The notes: generated by a model from the sequence alone, not told the origin. A stretch of 64,000 nucleotides of DNA from Methanothrix sp. (GCF_030055635.1 NZ_JASFYM010000008.1:24364-88363); one strand, 5' to 3'. Positions 41,819 through 51,979 are shown, numbered from the stretch's first letter. A program made the numbers and translations.

Positions 41819-43954
41819 ATGAAAGTCTGCGAGAGATGCGGTGGGCAGGGCTTCATGATCGTAGGCGAACGTACCTGCCCCAACTGCGATGGCACTGGTA
41901 AGACGGAGTCCATAACACTTACCGAGGCGAGGGATTCTGACATAACAAGCCTGCTCCAGCAGGGATCGGCGAGGTGCGCGGTCTGCAACGGGACCGGCAG
42001 GATACCCATAACAGAGGCATGCGAGGTGTGCGGCGGGCTCGGCAGAGAGTACAGATGTCTTGTATGCGGAGCCAGGCTGAACTCTAAGGCGGATCTGTGT
42101 GAGAGATGCTCACGCACACCGCTCGTCTACATCCTGGATAGGGCGTGCGATACGACCGATCTCGTGGTCGGGAGCATATACGAGGGGAGTGTCTCCGGGC
42201 TGGCGAGCTTCGGCGCCTTTGTGGACCTGAACGAGAACATGCGCGGCCTTGCGCACAACAGATACCTGAGGTTCAGGCCTGAGGTCGGTGAGAAGCTCTT
42301 CGTCCGGGTGAAGAACATCGCCCCGAATGGCAACATAGAGCTCGAGCCCGTCGAGCTGAAGGAGTACCATGTGATAACCGTGGAGAAGGATCTCCCGCTA
42401 ACAAAGACCTCTGATCTGCAAAGGCATCTCGGAAAAATCGTTTGCATCAAGGGCGAGGTGATCCAGGTCAAGCAGACAGCCGGTCCCACGATATTCACAA
42501 TCGCAGATGACAGCGGCACGGTATCATGCGCTGCATTCGAGCGAGCAGGCGTCAGAGCATATCCGGAGATACAGGGGGACATGGTCGTCAAGGTCATCGG
42601 CGAGCCGGCGATGAGGAACGGCCAGATGCAGATAGAGATCCGCTCGATGAAGCAGCTCTTCGGCGGGGAGGCGACTAAGGTCAGGGAGGAGATCGAGCGG
42701 GCGATAGACAGGAGAGCGGAGCCGTTTGACCCGCCGTTGCTCATAGAGAGCGAGGTGCTCGAGAGGCTCAGGCCCAGAATGAGGGCTGTCGCCAAGGAGA
42801 TCCGCAGGGCGATCTTCAAGTCGAAGCCTATAGTCATAAGACATCATGCTGATGCTGATGGTATCTCAGCAGCGGTTGCGATAGAGACCGCGATACTCCC
42901 GCTGATGAAGGAGGTCTGTGGGCCTGATGCAGAGTACTACAGCTACAGGCGTGCTCCCTCGAAGGCTCCGTTCTACGAGCTTGAGGATGTCACGAAGGAT
43001 CTCAGCTACGCTCTTGAGGACCAGTCCAGGTACGGGCAGAAGATGCCTCTCATAGTTCTCATGGACAACGGCTCCACAGAGGAGGATGTGCCCGCGATGA
43101 AGCATGCCCAGGTCTACGGCCTGGAGATGGTCGTGGTAGATCATCACCATCCGAATGATGTTGTCGATCAGTATCTCATCGCCCATGTGAACCCGGCGCA
43201 TGCAGGTGGTGATTTCGGGATCACAACAGGAATGCTGGGGGTTGAGATCGCCCGCATGATCAATCCCGATGTGGAGAACAAGATCAAGCACCTTGCAGCA
43301 GTCTCCGCGGTCGGTGACAGAAGCGAGGCTCCGGAGGCTGAGAAGTACATCAAGCTCGTTGAGGACAGGTTCAGGGTGGAGGATCTCAAGAAGATCGCGC
43401 TTGCTCTCGACTATGAGGCCTTCTGGCTCAGGTTCAATGAGGGACGCGGCCTGATAAACGATATCCTCTGTCTCGGAAGGCTGGACAGGCACCGCAGGAT
43501 CGTGGATCTGCTCTGCGATCAGGCGAATGCTGCGATCGAGGATCAGCTCAGGGCGAGCATGGGCAACGTGAAGAGCACGAAGCTGCCGAACGGTGCGATA
43601 ATGAACGTCATAGATGTGGAGAACTACGCTCACAAGTTCACATTTCCTCCACCTGGAAAGACGTCTGGAGAGATACACGACAGGATGTGCAGGAAGTACG
43701 ATGGCAAGCCTGTTGTCACGATAGGATACGGCCCGGACTTCGCGGTTCTGAGAAGCAGGGGGGTGAAGATGAACATTCCCCAGATAGTGAAAGAGCTGAT
43801 GGAGGAGATCCCAAACGGCGGTGTGAGCGGAGGGGGTCATCTGGTCGTAGGCTCGATCAAGTTCGTGGGTGGAATGCGGAAGGAGGTGCTGGCCAAGCTC
43901 GCGGAGAAGATCGGAAGCTGCGAGGTCGAGGAGGTTCCACCTTCTGCAGCATGA
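41819..43954 (+). CDS. multidomain DHH phosphoesterase with DnaJ-type zinc finger, S1 and OB domains
   Basis: The 711-residue protein starts with two DnaJ-like CxxCxGxG pairs (CERCGGQG, CPNCDGTG, CAVCNGTG, CEVCGGLG), a further zinc ribbon (CLVCGARLNSKADLCERC), an S1 domain (GSIYEGSVSGLASFGAFVDL), an OB fold (about 205-300) and then a DHH domain (RHHADADGISAAVAIE, VVDHHHPND, AHVNPAHAGGD) with a terminal GGGHLVVGSI motif. It belongs to the archaeal COG1107 type, related to RecJ, likely acting on RNA or DNA ends. GTG 41756 is in frame, but ATG 41819 places the first zinc finger at residue 4 and suits a leaderless message. The stop codon lies in a target duplication of element A7. Confidence 0.88.
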   Translation: MKVCERCGGQGFMIVGERTCPNCDGTGKTESITLTEARDSDITSLLQQGSARCAVCNGTGRIPITEACEVCGGLGREYRCLVCGARLNSKADLCERCSRTPLVYILDRACDTTDLVVGSIYEGSVSGLASFGAFVDLNENMRGLAHNRYLRFRPEVGEKLFVRVKNIAPNGNIELEPVELKEYHVITVEKDLPLTKTSDLQRHLGKIVCIKGEVIQVKQTAGPTIFTIADDSGTVSCAAFERAGVRAYPEIQGDMVVKVIGEPAMRNGQMQIEIRSMKQLFGGEATKVREEIERAIDRRAEPFDPPLLIESEVLERLRPRMRAVAKEIRRAIFKSKPIVIRHHADADGISAAVAIETAILPLMKEVCGPDAEYYSYRRAPSKAPFYELEDVTKDLSYALEDQSRYGQKMPLIVLMDNGSTEEDVPAMKHAQVYGLEMVVVDHHHPNDVVDQYLIAHVNPAHAGGDFGITTGMLGVEIARMINPDVENKIKHLAAVSAVGDRSEAPEAEKYIKLVEDRFRVEDLKKIALALDYEAFWLRFNEGRGLINDILCLGRLDRHRRIVDLLCDQANAAIEDQLRASMGNVKSTKLPNGAIMNVIDVENYAHKFTFPPPGKTSGEIHDRMCRKYDGKPVVTIGYGPDFAVLRSRGVKMNIPQIVKELMEEIPNGGVSGGGHLVVGSIKFVGGMRKEVLAKLAEKIGSCEVEEVPPSAA

Positions 43955-43960
43955 TCCGGA

Positions 43961-44094
43961 CGTTCTTATCCATATGATGACTTACCAGAAAAGGCACTGG
44001 TCCTGCTATGCGCTCTTGAGAAATGTACGTGTGCTTACAGCAACCTGCTTGCTTGACCTCTAAGTTGCTGAACACACAGGAGCGAATCTGGAAC
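43961..44094 (+). mobile_element. family A element, copy A7, at the stop codon of the DHH gene
   Basis: 134 bp, ends CGTTCTTATCC / AGGAGCG. Flanks GATCCGGA (43953-43960) and AATCTGGA (44095-44102) agree at six of eight positions, the differences being transitions. The left flank includes the last two bases of the DHH gene stop codon. Confidence 0.7.
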
Positions 44095-44187
44095 CGTCCA
44101 TTTCTTCGCTACCTCCATGAAATATCGGAGATCGAGCCGGTTTTCGAGAATCTCTGGAGGCGCTTTTCCATCATTCTTTCAATCCGA

Positions 44188-45288
44188 TCATCCGGGCGTC
44201 AGGATGTGAATGTTTCCAACACGCACCCTTTCAAGCCCTGCTCCTCTCGCGGCGTCCAGGCACCGCATGGCCAGCGACCTCGAGGTGAACGGCATATCTC
44301 TCATGTGGAACTGCGGATGGAAGGCGAGCAGCGTGTACGGGATTCTGGGATTGAGGGATGCGAGGAAATCAGCTATCGCCCCCACCTCATTCTCGTCGAT
44401 ATATCCCGGAACCAGAAGCGTGCTCGCGATGACAAGCGGCGGCTCCTCCCGCTCCTCAATCCTCTCCGCTGCTGCAGATATATTCTCCAGAGTTCTCCTG
44501 TTGGACACTCCTGTCAGCGCCCTGTGGAGGTTCTCATCCATCGCCTTGATGTCGAACTTGATGCAACCACCGCTGCTCAGAGAGAGCTCGAGCATCTCAT
44601 CGAGAAGATGGCGATTCATGGAGCCGTTCGTCTCCCAGCAGATCCTCAGGATATCACTTCTCGCATCAAGGGCCATCCTCGATGCCTTGAGAGCGAACGG
44701 CAGCTGCGGCGCCGGATCGCCGCCGAAGTAGCAGATGCATGAGGTTCTATCATCCACGCTCTCCACAAGCTCGCTGACATCGGTCATCCACGGGCGAAGC
44801 GTCTCAGCTCTGAACTGCCAGTTCTGGCAGTAGAGGCAGTTGAATGTGCACGCGTGGAAGAAGACAGCCAGGTTTCTGTATCCGATCTCAGGGCCATTTG
44901 AGTGTGCGTACTTCGGATACCCAGCGCCCGTCCCGCCTGCGCACACCCAGTCCCCGACGCAGTTTGTCGGGAGCGGGTCGTGGTACCACGAGAGCTTTCC
45001 CTGTGTGGGTGTGACGCCCACAAGCACCCCATCAACATTCATCCGCAGCCCACAGTAGCCCATGCCTCCAGGAGGTATTCTGCATTCATTCGCACATATG
45101 CTGCACTTCAATCCCTCCGGATCCCTGGGGATCTCCTCTGGAAGCCCATACGCAGCCCTGCTTCTTTTGTGGGCAGTCATCGCAATCTCGAGAGATTCCT
45201 CCGGACGGGATCTGATGCAGCGCAGACATACCCTCAGCTCCCCGGAGATCAGGCTCGAGGTCGTTCCGCACAAAGAACAGCGGGCCAT
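44188..45288 (-). CDS. radical SAM protein (PflA-like, COG1180)
   Basis: The 366-residue protein begins with a zinc-ribbon-like segment (CSLCGTTSSL, VCLRCIRSRPEE), followed by CSICANECRIPPGGMGYCGLR and then the radical SAM core with CTFNCLYCQNW at about residue 147, which binds the 4Fe-4S cluster that cleaves SAM. The rest is the TIM-barrel half (FGGDPAPQLPFALKAS, GCIKFDIKAMDENLH). It is related to pyruvate-formate-lyase activating enzymes, but no glycyl radical partner is nearby. ATG 45288 is preceded by an AT-rich promoter (TAATATACT). Confidence 0.88.
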   Translation of the reverse strand: MARCSLCGTTSSLISGELRVCLRCIRSRPEESLEIAMTAHKRSRAAYGLPEEIPRDPEGLKCSICANECRIPPGGMGYCGLRMNVDGVLVGVTPTQGKLSWYHDPLPTNCVGDWVCAGGTGAGYPKYAHSNGPEIGYRNLAVFFHACTFNCLYCQNWQFRAETLRPWMTDVSELVESVDDRTSCICYFGGDPAPQLPFALKASRMALDARSDILRICWETNGSMNRHLLDEMLELSLSSGGCIKFDIKAMDENLHRALTGVSNRRTLENISAAAERIEEREEPPLVIASTLLVPGYIDENEVGAIADFLASLNPRIPYTLLAFHPQFHMRDMPFTSRSLAMRCLDAARGAGLERVRVGNIHILTPG

Positions 45289-45505
45289 GGCATATCCTGT
45301 GCATCAGATCGATCATCATAGTATATTATGATTGGGATCGGCACGCCTGTGCCTGCATCTGGTACATGTAGCATCCAGACGCCAATCGTTAAGGATCTCA
45401 GTATGTGATTGTGTACACAGATCGTTGAGCCCAGCCGTGGCATCGTGGAATTTGAGATATCGCATTTGCAGAACCACAGTTCTCCGCTGTTGGATGAGCA
45501 GTGTG

Positions 45506-45871
45506 CTACATCAGCTCCTTTATCGCATCGACAACGCTTCTGAGCTCCTGCTCGCTGATCGAAAGGTCCGGGGATTTCTTAACGCCCAGCTCTGTTATCA
45601 CAACATGGACATCCGGCTGAAGCCCGCACAGCTCCAGGCTCTTGCGACAGCACTCCAGTGAGCATCCGTCTATTGAGACTATCGCATCCGCACCCTGCGC
45701 AGAGGCTGTTATTCCCCTTATGCTTGCTGTTATTCCCGCGAGGCACGACATCCTGCCGTATCCCTGAGCGGTCAGCTCCCTGGCCGCGGCATTCGCGAGC
45801 TGGCCGACGTTTGAGCCGCCGGCACATGTGAATATGGCGCGTCTGGCCTCGCAGAGGCATCTCTCTGACAT
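45506..45871 (-). CDS. putative zinc-binding protein with DGC-type cysteine motifs
   Basis: The 121-residue protein has several cysteines in the pattern of the DGC/COG4273 family: FTCAGGSNVGQLANAAARELT, GRMSCLAGI, and SIDGCSLECCRKSLE. Family members probably bind zinc and often lie next to sulfur or arsenic genes. Here it follows a thioredoxin-like gene by two bases and a secreted rhodanese, all on the minus strand. Confidence 0.82.
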   Translation of the reverse strand: MSERCLCEARRAIFTCAGGSNVGQLANAAARELTAQGYGRMSCLAGITASIRGITASAQGADAIVSIDGCSLECCRKSLELCGLQPDVHVVITELGVKKSPDLSISEQELRSVVDAIKELM

Positions 45872-45873
45872 CT

Positions 45874-46116
45874 CTATCCCCTCAGCAACTCCTTGATCTC
45901 CTCCACGCTAAGAACGCGGCCGACAGCAACCGTCTCCCCGTCAATGCACAGCGCCGGAGTCATCATCACCCCCCGCTCCATGATCTCCATGATGCTGTCG
46001 ACCTTGACTATCTCTGCATCTATACCCAGCTCCTTAACCGCCTGGCGGACATTTTTCTCCAGGCCCTTGCATTTGGCACATCCTGTGCCGAGAACCTCTA
46101 TCTTCAAGCGTGCCAC
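45874..46116 (-). CDS. small thioredoxin-like protein (Mth895 type)
   Basis: The 80-residue protein is a minimal thioredoxin fold with active site GCAKCK near the N-terminus and the cis-Pro region MMTPALCIDG. It belongs to the archaeal redox-active disulfide protein group. Its genes lie between rhodanese and the DGC protein, so it probably passes electrons or sulfur within this set. GGTGGC lies a few bases ahead of its ATG. Confidence 0.87.
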   Translation of the reverse strand: MARLKIEVLGTGCAKCKGLEKNVRQAVKELGIDAEIVKVDSIMEIMERGVMMTPALCIDGETVAVGRVLSVEEIKELLRG

Positions 46117-46124
46117 CTCAGTGA

Positions 46125-47402
46125 TCAGAATCTCCCGAGCTTCCTGTACCTCTCAGCATGTATCTCCACAGCGATGCGTTTCTCGAAGCGCTTGGTGATC
46201 CCCCATGCGGAGAGCTCAACGCTCAGGTTGTATATCCCTGCAGGAACTCCGGATGCGTCCCATGTGCCTGTGTACACATATGCTGATGCTGGATGCAGCA
46301 TGACCCGGTCAATCTCTTTATCAGATCTGTCCGTCACAACAGCCACCATATTGGCGGCAGTTTCCGTATTCTTCTGTCCAGCGGCGCCTGTCTCCGCAGC
46401 GCCGATCACGTTCACGACCTTTCTCCCGGGCGATGTGTAGTTTCCGAGCCTCACACCGGTGCTCTTGTCCCTGCTGAGCCCGCCTGTGTAGATCGTTATG
46501 GGCTCGCATGTGACGCACCCCATCACGTTCATGATGTCATTCTTCCTGCTATCAGAGAACGTGGCGGTTATCTCGACCGTTCGCTCTGGGCTCACATCTG
46601 CTCTGAGATCTGTGAGATCCATCCTGAGCTCTGGCTGGTGATCGAGCCAGTCCAGCCACGTGTACAGCCTCGCATCGTATCCCAGGCTCATGAGCGCAAA
46701 CCAGATGAGAGATGCCTGTCCTCCGTTCAGGCTGTAAACGACCACTGGTTTTTCCCGATCAAGGTTGAAAAGAGGGCCGAGCTCGCTCGCGTTCTTCAAC
46801 CTGCCATTGCTCAGGACAGATGACGATTCTATGTTCACCGCTCCGGGGATATGCGCAGCCTGGAACTCATCTGCGCTTCTCGCGTCCACGAGCTGGGCGA
46901 CGCCGCTCATCACGTAACCGTATGTGGCGAGAAGCTCCGGCCTCAGAGCAGGGGTGTAGTTTGCAGGGGGTCTGATCGCTGGGCGATCGCTCATGTTGCC
47001 TCCAATGGTCTCCACCTCCAGCACCCTCACATCCTCCTGCCCAAGATAGCTCAGAAGCCAGCAGATGTATGTCGGGTCGCCGCACTCCATGCAGCTACCG
47101 TAGACGACAACCGTATCGTTTCTCCTCACGCCATGTGACCCGAGTATCTCGCAGATCTCCCGCACAGATCGCAGCCTGCCGTCAGCGACGAACTCAGCTC
47201 GCGGAACGTGTATCGCACCCTGAACGTAGTAACGCGGGTTGTCGTTGCTCACGTACATTATCACATCCGACTGTGAGATGTTGCCGATATCAACCACACC
47301 CATCGAGGATGCCTCTGCAATGAGAAGCAGTATCAGCGCAGATGCTGTTCCAACCAGGGCGGGAAGACTGTGTGACTTGTATGTGTGATGCATAACCTTC
47401 AT
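46125..47402 (-). CDS. exported tandem rhodanese protein
   Basis: The 425-residue product has an N-terminal membrane/signal segment (PALVGTASALILLLIAEASS), two rhodanese domains (about 40-150 and 155-270) and a beta-rich C-terminal part. In the first domain the active-site loop is YGSCMECGDPT, with Cys at the catalytic position; in the second it is YSLNGGQ, with no Cys. In other tandem sulfurtransferases the second domain is usually active, so here the order is reversed. It should transfer sulfane sulfur outside the membrane, if active. ATG 47402 is the chosen start; a GTG at 47426 and ATG 47393 are possible. It leads the operon with the thioredoxin-like and DGC genes. Confidence 0.85.
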   Translation of the reverse strand: MKVMHHTYKSHSLPALVGTASALILLLIAEASSMGVVDIGNISQSDVIMYVSNDNPRYYVQGAIHVPRAEFVADGRLRSVREICEILGSHGVRRNDTVVVYGSCMECGDPTYICWLLSYLGQEDVRVLEVETIGGNMSDRPAIRPPANYTPALRPELLATYGYVMSGVAQLVDARSADEFQAAHIPGAVNIESSSVLSNGRLKNASELGPLFNLDREKPVVVYSLNGGQASLIWFALMSLGYDARLYTWLDWLDHQPELRMDLTDLRADVSPERTVEITATFSDSRKNDIMNVMGCVTCEPITIYTGGLSRDKSTGVRLGNYTSPGRKVVNVIGAAETGAAGQKNTETAANMVAVVTDRSDKEIDRVMLHPASAYVYTGTWDASGVPAGIYNLSVELSAWGITKRFEKRIAVEIHAERYRKLGRF

Positions 47403-47592
47403 GCTTGATACCAGCCCCGAAGGCACATGAGATCCATCTAAATGGTCTTAGTAGAGTGGATCTATTCTGGCTATATAACCTATGCGCCCATCTGCATTTC
47501 TTCGCTGGATTCGCTGATGAACACATCATCTCGCCAGTTGAGTAGCAACTCACGCATTAAGTATATGAAGACCTTATGCTCTCCTCTCGTCC

Positions 47593-49533
47593 ATGATCAG
47601 GCTTTGGGTCATCTCAGCATTGGTTATTCTCCTGGCGATATCCACATGCACATCCAGAAACTACATAGTCGATGACAACGGGTTTGCGGATTCAAAGAGC
47701 ATAGGTGGCGCTGTCAAAGCCGCCTCTAATGGTGATATAATTTACGTAAAGCCCGGTGTGTACAGCGAGGAGGTTCTGGTGGACAAAAAGCTCACAATCA
47801 AGCCCCTACTCGGAGAGAGGGGAGAGTGCGTTCTGAAGGCTGATGGCAAATCAGTGGGAATCAAGATCACTGCCGATGGATGCACGGTGGAGGGCCTCAC
47901 CATCACCGGATACTCGGAGGCCGGAATTCTGCTCACCTCCACCGGAAACACCGTGAAGGGCAACACCTTCCACGAGAACCGTGCAGGCGTCATAATCGAG
48001 GGTGGGGAGACAAACCGGATAGAGAATAACAGGGTTGAGGCCTCAACCGGCGGAATAGTCCTTTACAGAGGAGCGAGAGGCAACAGTGTGATCGGCAATG
48101 AGATCAGCCTATGCAACTACTCGATAATCGCAAAGGAGGCGTACCATAACAGCATCGAGAGGAACAACATGACCAGCGCAGGAGAGGGGCTGCATCTGAT
48201 CAACGCAACCGATACACAGGCAACCATGAACAGGATCACTGATGCTCTCAGCGGCATTGTGATCGAGGGATCGAGCAGGATCACGCTCTCAGGATGCGTC
48301 GTGAATAATACGGGAACAGCGATAGCTCTTGGCGCTACGAGCATCAGCAGTGCGATCAATAACACGATATCCTCATCAAACGATGGCATCGTCCTGATCG
48401 GGGCGAGTTCCTGTCTTTTGGAGAGAAATTCGATCGAGAATGTGACAACCGGTCTGATGGTTGTCGATTCATTCAACAACACCATCAGAGATAACGAGAT
48501 CAGAGATGCCGAGCTGGGGCTCTTCGTCGATGGCAGCACAAGGGAGGCATATTCAAACAGCATATCCGATACCAATCTCATAGACGGCATGCCTGTTGTG
48601 TACGTGTTCAACCAGAGAAATGCCAGGATCTCAGATCACGAAGCAGCACACATGACAGTGGCATACTGTGACAGGTGCAATATTTCACAGAACAGGATAG
48701 CACATGATGCCATGTTCCTCTACGGGATCACAAACAGCACCATAGAGGGAAACACGCTGACAGGCTCATATGGCGGGATCCGTCTCATCGATTCAACAAA
48801 CAACACCCTGAAGAACAACACAGCTGTGGCCACAAAATACACCGGCATGTTCCTGCGCAGCACTGCGTACAATCTGGTCCAGAACAACAGCTTGAACGAG
48901 AACGGAAACAACGGTCTGGCTCTGATTCTTTCCTACAGAAACTCGATAGCAGGGAATCTCCTGATGAACAACACCGAGTACGGGATACGGTCGAACTACT
49001 CGGAGGAGAACGAGATCACCAGCAACACGATCTCAGGAAACAGGAAAGCTGGAGTATGGTTCGACAACAGCAACAGAAGCAGCATCTATGGGAACAACAT
49101 CAGCAACAACGTGATTGGCATACTGATGACGAACTCGTATGAGAACAGGATATACCATAACAACATCATCGACAACGAAGAGCAGGCATCTGATGATTTC
49201 AGAAACTTCTGGGACATGGGGCTCGAGGAGGGCGGAAACTACTGGAGCGATCACAGATGCACAGGACGGCCGTGCACAGGGTTCGCGAAGCTCATAAGCT
49301 CGACCGCGATCGATCGGTATCCCTTCGGGGAGCTCAGCGGCTGGACGCTGCCCAGAGAGGTGCCTGGCAACATATCCGCACAAAACGCATCCGCAACCAA
49401 TGCGAGCATGGAGAGCATGCCGTCTACCAGGAGCCTCGCATACGCGGTTAGCAACCGGACAGGCACATCTTACAGGAGCGGGCTCGCACTCCTGGAGGCA
49501 GCTCAGAGGCTGAGAGGAGAGAGGGCCACATAG
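47593..49533 (+). CDS. secreted parallel beta-helix (NosD-like) surface protein
   Basis: The 646-residue product has a signal peptide (LWVISALVILLAISTCTS), then about 20 beta-helix turns with repeats such as GNTVKGNTFHENRAGVII, ENRIYHNNI and NSIAGNLLMNN, as in NosD and pectate-lyase-like surface proteins. The pattern N-x-I-x-x-N is frequent, and more than twenty N-glycosylation sequons are present, suggesting heavy glycosylation, perhaps with sugars from the cluster at 10.3 kb. The segment GGNYWSDHRCTG is typical of the end of such domains. No C-terminal anchor is seen. Function unknown. Confidence 0.87.
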   Translation: MIRLWVISALVILLAISTCTSRNYIVDDNGFADSKSIGGAVKAASNGDIIYVKPGVYSEEVLVDKKLTIKPLLGERGECVLKADGKSVGIKITADGCTVEGLTITGYSEAGILLTSTGNTVKGNTFHENRAGVIIEGGETNRIENNRVEASTGGIVLYRGARGNSVIGNEISLCNYSIIAKEAYHNSIERNNMTSAGEGLHLINATDTQATMNRITDALSGIVIEGSSRITLSGCVVNNTGTAIALGATSISSAINNTISSSNDGIVLIGASSCLLERNSIENVTTGLMVVDSFNNTIRDNEIRDAELGLFVDGSTREAYSNSISDTNLIDGMPVVYVFNQRNARISDHEAAHMTVAYCDRCNISQNRIAHDAMFLYGITNSTIEGNTLTGSYGGIRLIDSTNNTLKNNTAVATKYTGMFLRSTAYNLVQNNSLNENGNNGLALILSYRNSIAGNLLMNNTEYGIRSNYSEENEITSNTISGNRKAGVWFDNSNRSSIYGNNISNNVIGILMTNSYENRIYHNNIIDNEEQASDDFRNFWDMGLEEGGNYWSDHRCTGRPCTGFAKLISSTAIDRYPFGELSGWTLPREVPGNISAQNASATNASMESMPSTRSLAYAVSNRTGTSYRSGLALLEAAQRLRGERAT

Positions 49534-49657
49534 AAAACCGGCACACAATGAGATCCGCGGGCGCTCTTCTGCCCCACGGATCTCCTGCATGAGATCCCAC
49601 TAAGGGATGCAGGTGCAGTGCTGCCCGGACAAGGCATCGCATGCACCTCACATTTAG

Positions 49658-49774
49658 GATGTGTACTCGAATAGCTGAATGATTCTGCTCTATTTGAGAG
49701 TCATGGGCAAGATGTCCCATGAGTCCGGCTGGACACTGATTGCTGCGGATTTAGATGATACGAGTACACAACCC
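49658..49774 (+). mobile_element. family F element, copy F1
   Basis: Inverted ends TGTGTACTCG / CGAGTACACA around about 115 bp, including GAATAGCTGAATGATTCTGC and TTGCTGCGGATT. Flanks (CATTTAGG and CACTTTTAG) are suggestive but not an exact duplication. It lies in the 430-base gap after the beta-helix gene; the rest of the gap has no recognised feature. Confidence 0.6.
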
Positions 49775-49964
49775 ACTTTTAGACCTCGCTAAAAGAGAAC
49801 CCTGATTTGAGATTCGCCTGTAGTTCTGAATCCTCCAGCCATGTTTGAGATGATAATGACCTGAGAGGTATTCGAACCACTATGACAGCAGTCTCTGCTC
49901 ACCAGAGGCAGCACATACCAAAAACGTATTTACTTCTGCAGCAGAGCTTCACTGGGGTGGTCCA

Positions 49965-51203
49965 CTGCCGACAATAAGCGAGAAGATCCTCAGCCGGGCA
50001 TCGGGAACAGAGGCAGAGGCAGGAGATATAGTCGATGCTGAGATAGACTATGCGATGTCGCATGACGGCACAAGCGTTCTCGCCATAAAGGCATTCAGGG
50101 AGATGGGATCTGAGAAGGTCTGGGATCCCGGCAGGATAGTGATTCCATTCGATCACATTGTGCCCGCGAACAACGAGACCGCTGCGACGCTTCAGGCCGA
50201 GGTGAGGAGATGGGCTAGGGCCCAGGGGATCGAGAACTTCTACGACTGCGGCCATGGCATATGCCATCAGGTCTTCTGCGAGATGGGCTTCGCTCTTCCC
50301 GGGGCGCTCGTCGTGGGCGCTGACTCCCATTCATGCACCTACGGCGCCCTCGGAGCATTCGGAACAGGTGTTGGTGCGACAGACATGGCCGAGATCTACT
50401 CCAGGGGGAGGCTCTGGTTCAGGGTGCCTGAGACGATATGCATGCGCCTTGAGGGCACCCTGGGAGAGATGGTATCAGCAAAGGATCTCGCGCTCTTCGT
50501 GGTGAAGGAGATGGGCGCAGATGGCGCCAACTACATGGCCGTGGAGTTCGTCGGCGGGGCTGTGGAGGGGCTGAGCATATCTGGCAGGATGACCCTATGC
50601 AATATGGGTGTTGAGATGGGAGCGAAGGCCGCGATAATACCACCGGACGCGAGCGTTGATGCATACCTGGCGGGAAGGGCCAGGCGCCCTTACACGCACG
50701 TCCACTCGGACCCGGGATCGTACTTCAAAGAGATAGAGTACGATGTTAGCGATCTCCCTCCACTGGTCGCGGCTCCATATCGCGTTGACAATGTTCATCC
50801 CGTCACAGACCTCGCCGGAACCGAGGTGGATCAGGTCTTCATCGGCACATGTACCAACGGAAGGCTGGAGGATCTGGAGGTCGCAGCCAGGATCATGAAA
50901 GGCAAAAGGGTGAGGATCAGGACTCTTGTGATCCCTGCCTCGAGAGAGGTGTACCTCGCTGCCCTGCGATCAGGGATCGTGGAGATTCTTGTCGAGGCCG
51001 GCGCGATGATCGGGCCTCCAGGCTGCGGTCCATGCCTCGGAGCGCACATGGGGGTTCTGGGAGATGGTGAGGTCTGTTTATCCACATCCAACAGGAACTT
51101 CCCGGGAAGGATGGGAAGAAACGGAAGGGTCTACCTGGCATCGCCTGCAACCGCTGCGGCCACAGCGATCACAGGGGCGATAGCAGATCCAAGGGACTTA
51201 TGA
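49965..51203 (+). CDS. homoaconitase/isopropylmalate dehydratase large subunit, probable CTG start
   Basis: The 412-residue 4Fe-4S enzyme isomerises a hydroxy-tricarboxylate. It is either AksD (coenzyme B synthesis) or LeuC (leucine); sequence alone does not decide, and the small subunit is not nearby. Motifs: [32 protein letters not shown] and [16 protein letters not shown] supply the cluster cysteines. The first ATG in frame (50055) would cut off [12 protein letters not shown] and [18 protein letters not shown], which are conserved. Between the upstream in-frame stop (49857) and 50055 there is no ATG, GTG or TTG; CTG 49965 with GGGGTGG at 49954-49960 is the best start. The stop overlaps the next gene by ATGA. 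Confidence 0.9.
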   Translation: MPTISEKILSRASGTEAEAGDIVDAEIDYAMSHDGTSVLAIKAFREMGSEKVWDPGRIVIPFDHIVPANNETAATLQAEVRRWARAQGIENFYDCGHGICHQVFCEMGFALPGALVVGADSHSCTYGALGAFGTGVGATDMAEIYSRGRLWFRVPETICMRLEGTLGEMVSAKDLALFVVKEMGADGANYMAVEFVGGAVEGLSISGRMTLCNMGVEMGAKAAIIPPDASVDAYLAGRARRPYTHVHSDPGSYFKEIEYDVSDLPPLVAAPYRVDNVHPVTDLAGTEVDQVFIGTCTNGRLEDLEVAARIMKGKRVRIRTLVIPASREVYLAALRSGIVEILVEAGAMIGPPGCGPCLGAHMGVLGDGEVCLSTSNRNFPGRMGRNGRVYLASPATAAATAITGAIADPRDL

Positions 51204-51841
51204 GGTTTGATCTCCACATCCATTCCAGATACTCCGACGGCAGGGCGAGCGTAGAGGAGATACTGAGGGTCGCGAGAAGAAAAGGCCTCAGTGGAATCGC
51301 TGTGACCGATCACAACACGCTCGATGGCTCGAGGGCTGCGCTGAGGATCAGCAGATCAAGGTACAAGGAGATTACAGTCGTAAGAGGTGTTGAAATCGAT
51401 ACCTCTGAGGGTCATATGATAGTCCTCGGTGTTGATGAGATGCCAGTCTTGGGGAACACACCGGAGGAGACGATCGAGGAGGCGCACGATCTCGGAGGGA
51501 TAGCAGTCCTGCCACATCCTTATCATCTCTTCAGGCACTCCATCGGGAGGATACCGCCTGTCGATGCTGTGGAGGTCTGCAACTCAAAGTACATCCTGGG
51601 GATATCTAATCTGAGAGCCAGGCTTGAGGCCAGAAGGTTGGGCATCCCGATGGTGGCTGGCAGCGACGCCCATCTCGCAGATACGGTTGGTTTGGGCGTG
51701 ACAATCCTGAATGCATCGAGCGAGGATGACGTGCTGGAGGAGATACGAAAGAACAGAACGAAGATAGACTGCTGCAGAACTCCCTTTGGGATCGTGGCAA
51801 AGAGGCTCGCAAAGAAGATCTACAGAAGGGTTATACAGTAG
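51200..51841 (+). CDS. PHP-domain metal-dependent phosphoesterase
   Basis: The 213-residue protein has all four PHP motifs: [32 protein letters not shown] with LPHPYH, and GSDAH near the C-terminus. It probably hydrolyses a phosphoester using three metals; substrate unknown. It is translationally coupled to the aconitase-family gene (ATGA overlap). Confidence 0.88.
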   Translation: MRFDLHIHSRYSDGRASVEEILRVARRKGLSGIAVTDHNTLDGSRAALRISRSRYKEITVVRGVEIDTSEGHMIVLGVDEMPVLGNTPEETIEEAHDLGGIAVLPHPYHLFRHSIGRIPPVDAVEVCNSKYILGISNLRARLEARRLGIPMVAGSDAHLADTVGLGVTILNASSEDDVLEEIRKNRTKIDCCRTPFGIVAKRLAKKIYRRVIQ

Positions 51842-51979
51842 GCATATGCAGATAAATCGTCCGCGGAGAGGCTTTCAGGCAATACGCCCCTGGCGAACAG
51901 ATCATGTGCCTACAGAAACGCCTGCATGAGATCTTGCTGAGCGCATCAGAGCAGCATGCAAGTAACTGCAGGAGCCTCG

